Of a stretch of DNA of 7,361 bases, positions 1-5,654 are shown one piece after another. The number at the start of each line of letters is the position of its first letter. Position 1 is the first letter of the stretch. The notes beneath the pieces were generated by a model. It was not told where the DNA came from. It did no database searches and worked only from the letters and a program-made list of their open reading frames with translations. The position numbers and the translations under genes are program-made. This DNA is from JAWOJF01 sp046481785 (GTDB lineage Bacteria > Bacteroidota > Ignavibacteria > Ignavibacteriales > Ignavibacteriaceae). The DNA is taken from NCBI GenBank assembly GCA_046481785.1, contig JAWOJF010000024.1:1-7361 (forward strand), given 5' to 3'.

Positions 1-681
1 CCTCTCTTGTGAGGACTCAATAAGCCTGATATGCATACCGGGATATAAGCCCTCGGCAACAAGCTGGGCATATATTGCAGAGGGCTCATCCTCAATGTGA
101 ACGATACGGACAATCTCACCAATTCTTACTGAAGATAAAGACATTCCTTTCAGAGCAGGCAATTCGCCCGAAGCTGTTGGAATAGGATCACCATGAGGAT
201 CGAACAGCGGGTTGCCCATCCGGGCTGCCAGAGCATCTGCCTGAGCCGAAGTAAAATGATGTTCTCTTTCCTCGGCTTCACGGTGCCATAAAGTTTCTTC
301 TATTCCTGTTTGATCGGCAAGATACTTTTCCAGAAGCCTGTGGATACGTATAATCCGCAGCGCATATGATCTGCCCTCTTTTGTAAGAATCAGTCCGTTG
401 TCATCAGAAACAAGCAGGCCCATTAACTCCAGTCTTGAAAGTATTTTTGCGGCTTTATCACCTGAAATTCCAATACTTCCGGCAATACTGTGTATTGTAC
501 AATTGATATTTTTATATTCACAATCGTAAAGATGCTTTAGGGCATCTTCAATTAGCACACGTTGATTATTTTTTTGCAATTTTTTTCTTCTTGCAAGTAT
601 TCCCTTTTCTGGCAGAAAGAACAACCCTGCCAGTCCGAGAACAACACCTGCAATAATCAGCGCCTGAATAGGATCAGCCAT
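1..681 (-). CDS. Membrane-anchored DtxR/MntR-family metal-dependent regulator, partial (runs off left edge)
   Basis: The frame is open from an ATG at 679-681 to the window edge, giving 227 residues with no stop, so the C-terminus is missing. Residues 7-23 form one hydrophobic segment (ALIIAGVVLGLAGLFFL), followed by a basic stretch (ARRKK). A DtxR-type winged helix-turn-helix spans about 42-107. The metal-binding and dimerization domain spans about 108-168 and contains HRLLE (H114, E118), H133, E137, E140, H141 and the motif FDPHGDPIP. A FeoA/SH3-like domain starts near 174 and is cut by the edge. Counted against IdeR, the metal positions are conserved, with Glu (E137) where DtxR/IdeR have Cys102, as in manganese-type MntR. 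D46 aligns with MntR Asp8. The gene starts 8 nt after the upstream regulator gene, so an operon is likely. Family membership is clear. The membrane anchor is unusual and could instead be the last helix of a metal ABC permease-DtxR fusion that has been split. The sensed metal is not determined. Confidence 0.88.
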   Translation of the reverse strand, partial: MADPIQALIIAGVVLGLAGLFFLPEKGILARRKKLQKNNQRVLIEDALKHLYDCEYKNINCTIHSIAGSIGISGDKAAKILSRLELMGLLVSDDNGLILTKEGRSYALRIIRIHRLLEKYLADQTGIEETLWHREAEEREHHFTSAQADALAARMGNPLFDPHGDPIPTASGELPALKGMSLSSVRIGEIVRIVHIEDEPSAIYAQLVAEGLYPGMHIRLIESSQER

Positions 682-695
682 AATTCACCTTATCT
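682..695 (-). promoter_or_regulatory. Shine-Dalgarno overlapping the upstream stop codon (translational coupling)
   Basis: Read on the minus strand, the junction is ATAAGGTGAATTATG. The TAA stop of the first regulator gene (690-692) overlaps an AGGTGA ribosome-binding sequence that ends 3 nt before the ATG of the membrane-anchored regulator. It is the only clear Shine-Dalgarno in the window. It supports the chosen start and suggests that the two regulators are translated in a coupled way. Confidence 0.6.
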
Positions 696-1349
696 TTTTA
701 TCTCCACAAAAATATTTGCAGCAAGAGTGTTGCTGATATTTATCTGTTTTTTACCAATTACAACCAGCATCGATCTGTCAAAATCAAGAACCTCTTTAAC
801 AAATATTTCCTTTTTAAGCTCAACACCTATTTTTGAGATATAGCTTAAGAAGCTATTATCAAAATCGTTAACTCTTATTACTCTACCTGTTTGTTCAGGC
901 CTTAACATTGTTAAAGGAACAGTCTTTTTTTGTTTTGGTATTGAACCATCTTTCCCGGGAATGGGGTCACCATGCGGATCAAACTCCGGGAAATCGAGCA
1001 TCTCTTCCATTTTATTTATCAGTTCATCAGAAGAAGAATGCTCCAGATTATGAGCCTCATCGTGAACCTTGTCCCACGGAAGTCCTACTACCTGGTGAAG
1101 AAACACTTCCCAAATTCTGTGTCTTCTTACCATATTTTTGGCATACTCTTCACCATCCGAAGTAAGTTTTATTCCTTTATATTTTTCATAGTCTATATAA
1201 CCATCCTTAGAAAGCTTTTTTAGCATATCTGTTACAGCCGCATTAGACACCTGAAGCTTATCAGCAATAGAATTAGCCTTTATTTCGCCGCTGTTATCCT
1301 GGTATTTATATATCACACTTAGGTAATCTTCTTTTGAAATATTCTGCAT
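690..1349 (-). CDS. DtxR/MntR-family metal-dependent transcriptional regulator
   Basis: This 219-residue protein is a complete DtxR-family repressor, a cytoplasmic dimer that binds operator DNA when loaded with Fe(II) or Mn(II). The winged helix-turn-helix occupies about 5-70 (SKEDYLSVIY, then ADKLQVSNAAVTDMLKKL). The metal-binding and dimerization domain is about 71-130, with H77, E81, H96, E98, H100, E103 and H104, and ends in FDPHGDPIP. A C-terminal FeoA/SH3-like domain follows at about 145-219. D8 matches MntR Asp8, where DtxR/IdeR have Met10. H100 sits where IdeR has Cys102 and MntR has Glu, so iron versus manganese preference cannot be called from sequence. The start at 1349 is preferred because the SKEDY helix lies at the usual distance from it; no Shine-Dalgarno precedes it. 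It is the first gene of a likely two-regulator operon and divergent from a MATE transporter. A palindrome in its promoter suggests autoregulation. Confidence 0.93.
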   Translation of the reverse strand: MQNISKEDYLSVIYKYQDNSGEIKANSIADKLQVSNAAVTDMLKKLSKDGYIDYEKYKGIKLTSDGEEYAKNMVRRHRIWEVFLHQVVGLPWDKVHDEAHNLEHSSSDELINKMEEMLDFPEFDPHGDPIPGKDGSIPKQKKTVPLTMLRPEQTGRVIRVNDFDNSFLSYISKIGVELKKEIFVKEVLDFDRSMLVVIGKKQINISNTLAANIFVEIKR

Positions 1350-1376
1350 TTTTGGAATTTAAGTTTATTTGCAAGA

Positions 1377-1407
1377 CAAATTTAAGCATACTTAAATATT
1401 TTGTCAA
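1377..1407 (-). promoter_or_regulatory. Predicted promoter of the regulator operon
   Basis: On the minus strand a perfect TTGACA (1407-1402) is followed after 17 nt by TAAATT (1384-1379), four of six matches to a sigma70 -10. The same bases read TAAATTTG (1384-1377), an exact fit to the Bacteroidota -7 consensus TAnnTTTG, with TTG 20 nt upstream. Transcription would begin near 1370, leaving a leader of about 20 nt before the ATG at 1349. This was found by eye only. Confidence 0.6.
1380..1397. promoter_or_regulatory. Candidate DtxR-family operator palindrome
   Basis: ATTTAAG-CATA-CTTAAAT is an 18-bp palindrome with perfect 7-bp arms. It lies inside the spacer and -10 of the predicted regulator promoter, where a bound repressor would block RNA polymerase. 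Outside it, GACAAA (1375-1380) and TTTGTC (1400-1405) give further partial symmetry. Size, AT-rich arms and position fit DtxR/MntR-type operators. That the neighbouring regulator binds here is inference. Confidence 0.55.
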
Positions 1408-1414
1408 GTGCATT

Positions 1415-1438
1415 TAAATATAAGTAAGTTTATATTTA
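1415..1438. promoter_or_regulatory. Second palindrome in the divergent intergenic region
   Basis: TAAATATAA (1415-1423) and TTATATTTA (1430-1438) form perfect 9-bp inverted arms separated by 6 bases (GTAAGT). The site lies 41 bases upstream of the MATE transporter start and 17 bases from the first palindrome. It could be an operator governing the transporter. The surroundings are AT-rich, so chance symmetry is possible. Confidence 0.35.
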
Positions 1439-1479
1439 CAATTAAAAAAAACATTCACTTTTGATATACACTTCACATT

Positions 1480-2859
1480 ATGACTTTTAAGCGGGCTTCA
1501 GAACATTATGGTTATAAATTACTTGTTATCGGCACACCAATAATAATTCAACATCTGATGCAGTACATTCAACTGCAGGTTGATATGGCATTGCTTGGGC
1601 ATTATAATCCGGTTTTATTATCGGCAGTTGGTAATGTACTTTTTCCTTACAACGTACTCGTATCATTTATTATGGCAACAAGTCTGGGTGCTACAATACT
1701 TATTGCCCATTGTTACGGCTCAAACGAATTAATACTGGCAAAAAGATATTCAGAGGTATCATTTTTTTATAATATGATTATTTCTGTTCTATTTTTTGCA
1801 GGACTTTATTTGTTTACCCCCGCAATTCTTAGTCAGTTAGGGACACCGGGAGAAATAGAATCTTATACAGCCGATTATATGCGCATCCTCTCCTTTTCAT
1901 TTTTATTACTTGGAGTAGAATTTTCAATTACTTCAACTCTTCAGGGTATGGGTATTACAAGACATATTATGTATGCTGGTATTATCCGGACAGTTATAAA
2001 TGTTTTCTTTGACTGGGTTCTGATTTACGGATATTTAGGATTTCCGGAAATGGGAATTAAAGGTGCAGCGCTGGCAACAACAATGTCAAACTATGCAGCA
2101 GCACTTTATTTTATTGGGGTTATTATTTTTAGTAGAAGGTTAAGATTTAATCCTTCACTAAGCGGAATATTTAATCCGGAGTGGCGACTGCAAAAAGAGA
2201 ATATGCGTGTCGGTCTTCCATCCGGTATGGAATCAATATTATGGACCTTCGGTCAAATTGCAATTATAAGGATGGTCAATGAGATAGATACTTATTCTTC
2301 CGGGTTATATGTTTTAGTAGGCAGGATACAGGCATTTACATTTTTTATTTATATAGGCATTGCCCGTGCAACAATGATATTAGTCGGACAAAAATTAGGT
2401 GCAGATAAACCGAAGGAAGCAACTAAGATTGCATTCTTAAGCCTTCGGTATTCTTTAATACTATGTGTTATTATTTCTACATTGTTTGTTACAATTCCGG
2501 AAGAAATACTTTCAATATTTACCGGTGATGAAGTACTGATTAACAGGGTATCACATCTTATGTATATTATTGCAATAATAATATTTCCCGTAGCAGTAAA
2601 CGTGATAATGGGAAATGCCATCCGGGGGATGAAAGATACAAAATGGATGTTTTATACACAGGCGGCAGGTACTTTTTTTATTGTATGTATGAGTGCCTTA
2701 ATGATTTTTGTATTCCATCTTAATTTGTTAGGGATATTTCTTTCTATACTTTTTGATGAAACCTTTAGAGCATCCCTTAATTTTACCCGTTTTTATAAAG
2801 GCAGGGAATTTATTTTAAGAATATTAAAGCCATGGAAGCTATTGGGTAAAGGGGTATAA
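1480..2859 (+). CDS. MATE-family multidrug/organic-cation efflux transporter
   Basis: This 459-residue polytopic inner-membrane protein matches the usual length of MATE exporters (about 450 residues, 12 helices in two six-helix halves), which expel drugs or metabolites in exchange for Na+ or H+. Helix 1 carries P20 and is followed by QVDMALLG (D35), a usual MATE N-lobe pattern. FDWVLIYGYLGFPEMGIKGAALAT (177-200) is the typical end-of-first-half signature, with QGMGITR at 155-161. In the second half, GLPSGMES (245-252) places E251 where NorM proteins carry an important Glu, and VGQKLGADKPKEA (302-314) is the conserved loop. The start lacks a Shine-Dalgarno, like most genes here. It is divergent from the metal-regulator operon across a 130-bp region with two palindromes, so metal-dependent control is possible but unproven. 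The substrate cannot be read from the sequence. Confidence 0.93.
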   Translation: MTFKRASEHYGYKLLVIGTPIIIQHLMQYIQLQVDMALLGHYNPVLLSAVGNVLFPYNVLVSFIMATSLGATILIAHCYGSNELILAKRYSEVSFFYNMIISVLFFAGLYLFTPAILSQLGTPGEIESYTADYMRILSFSFLLLGVEFSITSTLQGMGITRHIMYAGIIRTVINVFFDWVLIYGYLGFPEMGIKGAALATTMSNYAAALYFIGVIIFSRRLRFNPSLSGIFNPEWRLQKENMRVGLPSGMESILWTFGQIAIIRMVNEIDTYSSGLYVLVGRIQAFTFFIYIGIARATMILVGQKLGADKPKEATKIAFLSLRYSLILCVIISTLFVTIPEEILSIFTGDEVLINRVSHLMYIIAIIIFPVAVNVIMGNAIRGMKDTKWMFYTQAAGTFFIVCMSALMIFVFHLNLLGIFLSILFDETFRASLNFTRFYKGREFILRILKPWKLLGKGV

Positions 2860-2870
2860 GGCTATATGTA

Positions 2871-2890
2871 GCACAGGCTTTAGCCTGTGT
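2871..2890. repeat. REP-like palindrome (CACAGGC-TTTA-GCCTGTG)
   Basis: Seven perfectly paired bases flank a TTTA loop (2872-2889), and a G-T wobble pair extends the stem. It starts 12 nt after the MATE stop codon. No U-tract follows (the next bases are GTATTATAGG), so it is a poor intrinsic terminator. The motif resembles widespread short GCACAGGC..GCCTGTG palindromes seen dispersed between bacterial genes. That resemblance is from memory and needs a genome-wide count. Confidence 0.55.
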
Positions 2891-3015
2891 GTATTATAGG
2901 ATCAGAATAATTCTTCCCGGGTTAATTTTTATGGTCATATATTTTATCCCTGGTTCGCCACAATTAAGTGATTTAATTTTTATATCTTTGTTAAGAATAC
3001 AAACCTCCGGCGTTG

Positions 3016-3023
3016 TATTTTTG
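3016..3023 (+). promoter_or_regulatory. Possible -7 element upstream of msrB
   Basis: TATTTTTG fits the Bacteroidota TAnnTTTG element and lies 16 nt before the msrB ATG, implying a very short leader. The nearest TTTG (2987-2990) is 25 nt upstream, longer than the usual spacing, so the support is weak. Confidence 0.28.
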
Positions 3024-3039
3024 ACCTAAAAAAACAGAT

Positions 3040-3579
3040 ATGAAAAGAATAATATTTTTACCAGTAATAATGTTTGTTTTCCTTTGCTGTGAAAACAAAT
3101 CAGATGTAAAAGGTGCAAATAATATGGCAGTTGAACATTCAAATAACCCTTATTACTCGCGTACAGATACAACCAGGCTGAATGTAACTGATTCCGAATG
3201 GAAGAAGGTATTGCCTGAAGATGTTTACCAGGTTGCACGCAAAAAGTCAACTGAAAGAGCATACACCGGTAAATACTGGGAAGATACAGGTATCGGTACA
3301 TATTATTGTGCCGCATGCGGTAATGCTCTTTTCCGGTCAGACTCATGGTTTGCAAGCGGCTGCGGCTGGCCAAGTTTTTTTGAACCTATGAGAGATAAAA
3401 GTGTTTATTATGAAGAAGATTATGCTTACGGCATGCAAAGAACAGAGGTATTATGCGGCCGCTGCGATGCCCATCTCGGCCATGTATTTGATGATGGTCC
3501 GCCTCCTACCGGGAAAAGATTCTGCATGAATTCTATAGTGCTTGATTTTGAACCGGATAAAAGCAGTGTTAAGAAGTAA
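3040..3579 (+). CDS. msrB: Peptide-methionine (R)-S-oxide reductase MsrB, probable exported lipoprotein
   Basis: This 179-residue protein reduces methionine-R-sulfoxide in oxidised proteins. Residues 1-17 are a short signal peptide (KR, then a hydrophobic run) ending in FLCC; C16 or C17 could be the lipidated cysteine, although the lipobox is not canonical. A linker follows, then the MsrB domain at about 52-173. Its zinc cysteines are CAAC (C90, C93) and CGRC (C139, C142). The catalytic cysteine is C162 in RFCMNS, and C108 in SGCGWPSF occupies the place of the resolving cysteine in many MsrBs. GHVFDDGPPPTGKRFC is the family signature. Cytosolic MsrBs are about 140 residues; the extra N-terminus is the signal and linker. 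The protein therefore probably repairs envelope proteins, anchored in the inner or outer membrane. It appears to be a single-gene unit. The start is supported by the signal peptide that begins there. Confidence 0.95.
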   Translation: MKRIIFLPVIMFVFLCCENKSDVKGANNMAVEHSNNPYYSRTDTTRLNVTDSEWKKVLPEDVYQVARKKSTERAYTGKYWEDTGIGTYYCAACGNALFRSDSWFASGCGWPSFFEPMRDKSVYYEEDYAYGMQRTEVLCGRCDAHLGHVFDDGPPPTGKRFCMNSIVLDFEPDKSSVKK

Positions 3580-3625
3580 CAAAGCATCAATAAAAAAAAT
3601 CATATTTATTTTAGATATAATTCAG

Positions 3626-3670
3626 TGAAACTCTGTGGCCTTTGTGTAACAAGGAATTTCACAGAGTTCA
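3626..3670. repeat. Intergenic inverted repeat of the CTCTGTG type
   Basis: AACTCTGTG (3629-3637) pairs with CACAGAGTT (3660-3668) over 9 bp. One bulged A lets the outer TGA/TCA extend the stem. The interior CCTT...AAGG (3639-3642, 3651-3654) can form an inner stem. It sits in the 228-bp gap between msrB and proS, starting about 47 nt after the msrB stop, with no U-tract. The words CTCTGTG and CTTTGTGT recur in the 6341-6394 element, pointing to one dispersed repeat family. The rest of the gap (3671-3807) shows no gene. Confidence 0.55.
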
Positions 3671-3807
3671 TTATAGAAAATACCAAACATCCCATACTCC
3701 ATTCCGGTCATTTTCTTGTATTAACCCCATCAAATATGTATTTTTAGCCTCAATTTTAAGACATTACGTTTAAATTTTGCAAATAATTTGAAAGTAGAAA
3801 TACCCTT

Positions 3808-5496
3808 ATGAGGTTAAGTAAATCCTTTGTTCCCACACTAAAAGAAGTACCGGCTGATGCAGTTGTTGTAAGCCATATCCTTATGCTAAGAGCAGGAATG
3901 ATAAGAATGTTATCTGCAGGAATCTATTCTTTTCTTCCGCTTGGTTATAAAGTTGTTAAAAAAGTAACAGAAATTATCAGGGAAGAAATGGATGCAATAG
4001 GCGGACAGGAATTTCACCTGCCGGCTTTGAATCCCAGGGAAGTATGGGAAGAAACAAACCGTGTACAGGCATTCGGCGATACAATGTTCCACGTAAAGAA
4101 CAGGGATTATGTACTTGCACCTACTCATGAAGAAATAATTACATTCCATGCAAAGAATGTTGTTAAATCTTATAAAGATATGCCGCAGATATGGTACCAG
4201 ATACAAACAAAATTCAGGAATGAGCCGAGACCAAGAAGCGGCGTAATACGCGGCAGGCAGTTCCTTATGAAAGATGCATATTCTCTTGATACATCGTGGG
4301 AGGGGCTTGACAAATCTTACGAACTGCACGACAAAGCATACAGGGCTATATTTGACAGATGCGGATTGAGATATTTTGTTGTCGGTGCATCAAGCGGAGC
4401 GATGGGAGGAACCGGCTCTGAAGAGTTTATGGTAAAATCGGAAGCAGGTGAAGACACTGTTGCTTACTGCGAAAAATGCGGTTATGCGGCTAATGTGGAA
4501 GTTGCCGAATCAAAAGTAAATCCTCTTACAAGAAATAGTAAATCGGATGAGATTAAAAAGATATCAACTCCTAATGTAAAATCCATCGATGAACTGTGTG
4601 AGTTTTTAAAGATCAATGAGACACAATGTGCAAAATCCAGGGTTTATATTCATGACGGAGTTCCTGTACTTGTGCTTATGCTTGGCAATGAGGAAGTTAA
4701 TGAAACAAAGCTGGGAAAAGCTTTGGGCGGTGACATTCGTCCGGCACACCCGGAAGAACTTGTTCAGCATACCGGTGCAGCCGCCGGTTCAATTGGCCCG
4801 GTTGGATTTAAAGGAAGAATAATAGCTGATTTAAAACTGAAGGATGGAAATAATTTATACAGCGGAGCTAACGAAACTGATTATCATCTTGGTGGTATTG
4901 ATTTGGTACGTGATGCTGCCGGTATTGAATATTTTGATCTGCGAAGTGTTCAGGCAGGTGAAGAATGTATAAGATGCGTCAGCAAGCTTGATGTATTCAG
5001 TGCCATTGAACTTGGACATATATTTAAACTGGGGACAAAGTATTCGGAAGCAATGAGTGCAAAATTTTTAGATGAAAACGGAAAAGATAATCCTATTATA
5101 ATGGGCAGCTACGGCATTGGTGTTGAACGCGTAATAGCATGTTATATAGAGCAGCATAATGATGATAATGGTATTATATGGGATAAAACGCTTGCCCCGT
5201 TTGATGTTCACCTTATCGGCTTAAATATGAAAAACCAAACAGTAATAGATGCTTCAGAAAAAGTTTATAATGAACTTATGGCTGCAGGTTATTCAGTTAT
5301 TTTTGATGACAGGAATGATGCACAGGCCGGAGTTAAGTTTAAAGATGCGGATCTGATTGGTATTCCTTTACAAGTAATTATTGGTGAAAAAAATCTTAAA
5401 GAGAATAAGGCAGAAATTAAAGTAAGGAAAAGCGGCGAACGGATCTCTGTGGAGTTATCAGACCTTAATCAAAAGGTAAAAGAACTTAGTAAATAG
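3808..5496 (+). CDS. proS: Prolyl-tRNA synthetase, bacterial type with insertion domain
   Basis: This 562-residue cytoplasmic class II aminoacyl-tRNA synthetase charges tRNA-Pro with proline using ATP; E. coli ProRS is about 572 residues, so the length is complete. The N-terminal catalytic part contains the motif 1 region (SAGIYSFLPLGYKV, 36-49), APTHEE (104-109) and motif 2 (TKFRNEPRPRSGVIRGRQF, 134-152, then LMKDAYS). The insertion domain, which edits mischarged alanine in the bacterial family, lies at about 225-400 with HTGAAAGSIGPVGF (321-334). The catalytic fold resumes at GHIFKLGTKYSEA (403-415), and motif 3 is GSYGIGVERV (433-442). The anticodon-binding domain fills about 465-562. Two cysteine pairs, C221/C224 and C387/C390, flank the insertion and could hold zinc, as in many non-enterobacterial ProRSs. 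The start is set by the conserved RLSKSFVPTLKEVPADA beginning. No Shine-Dalgarno is visible. Confidence 0.97.
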   Translation: MRLSKSFVPTLKEVPADAVVVSHILMLRAGMIRMLSAGIYSFLPLGYKVVKKVTEIIREEMDAIGGQEFHLPALNPREVWEETNRVQAFGDTMFHVKNRDYVLAPTHEEIITFHAKNVVKSYKDMPQIWYQIQTKFRNEPRPRSGVIRGRQFLMKDAYSLDTSWEGLDKSYELHDKAYRAIFDRCGLRYFVVGASSGAMGGTGSEEFMVKSEAGEDTVAYCEKCGYAANVEVAESKVNPLTRNSKSDEIKKISTPNVKSIDELCEFLKINETQCAKSRVYIHDGVPVLVLMLGNEEVNETKLGKALGGDIRPAHPEELVQHTGAAAGSIGPVGFKGRIIADLKLKDGNNLYSGANETDYHLGGIDLVRDAAGIEYFDLRSVQAGEECIRCVSKLDVFSAIELGHIFKLGTKYSEAMSAKFLDENGKDNPIIMGSYGIGVERVIACYIEQHNDDNGIIWDKTLAPFDVHLIGLNMKNQTVIDASEKVYNELMAAGYSVIFDDRNDAQAGVKFKDADLIGIPLQVIIGEKNLKENKAEIKVRKSGERISVELSDLNQKVKELSK

Positions 5497-5506
5497 AGAG
5501 CATTCC

Positions 5507-5540
5507 TTCAGCAGAATACTGCAGAACTTCTATTTTCTCT
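5507..5540 (+). terminator. Weak intrinsic-terminator candidate after proS
   Basis: TTCAGCAG (5507-5514) and CTGCAGAA (5519-5526) form a stem of seven pairs with one A-A mismatch around an AATA loop, starting 10 nt after the proS stop. The following CTTCTATTTTCTCTT is T-rich but interrupted. It is plausible as an end for the proS transcript but not strong. Confidence 0.35.
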
Positions 5541-5544
5541 TATT

Positions 5545-5648
5545 TCTTACTCTTAATCTTACTCAGATTTAAACCCGATTAGGAGTAAGAATACGATTAA
5601 GAGTAAGATTAAGAAGTATGATTACAGGTAGATTATGATTATGAATAT
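5545..5648. repeat. Degenerate hexamer array (GAnTAn) with inverted copy
   Basis: From 5577 to 5648, 72 nt divide into twelve hexamers, most fitting GA-N-TA-N (GATTAG, GAGTAA, GAATAC, GATTAA, GATTAT, GAATAT), with some degraded units at 5613-5630. To the left, 5547-5564 holds three units in the opposite orientation (TTACTC, TTAATC, TTACTC). TCTTACTCTTAATC (5545-5558) is a perfect 14-bp inverted match to 5595-5608, and TTACTC (5559-5564) pairs with GAGTAA (5583-5588). The array ends 6 nt before the rsmI-like start codon. It contains an in-frame TGA at 5619, so it is not an N-terminal extension of that gene. No function can be assigned. Confidence 0.7.
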
Positions 5649-5654
5649 ACATTT

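Noticed and set aside
562..843. Plus-strand 93-residue open frame across the junction of the two regulator genes
   Set aside because: It lies antisense to two well-supported DtxR-family genes, has no recognisable domain, and has the composition of a shadow frame.
2349..2621. Minus-strand 90-residue open frame inside the MATE gene
   Set aside because: It is fully antisense to a conserved transporter, and its hydrophobic character mirrors the membrane helices on the other strand.
2872..2889. Rho-independent terminator for the MATE gene
   Set aside because: The hairpin is good, but the following bases are not T-rich, so a REP-like palindrome is the better description.
2950..2965. tRNA-like fragment (GGTTCGCCA resembling a T-loop and CCA end)
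   Set aside because: No matching acceptor, D or anticodon stems occur upstream, so it is a chance word match.
3671..3807. T-box leader or riboswitch upstream of proS
   Set aside because: No T-box consensus, specifier stem or antiterminator-like hairpin with U-tract could be found.
5577..5648. CRISPR array
   Set aside because: The units are only 6 nt, contiguous and without unique spacers, so this is a simple degenerate tandem repeat.
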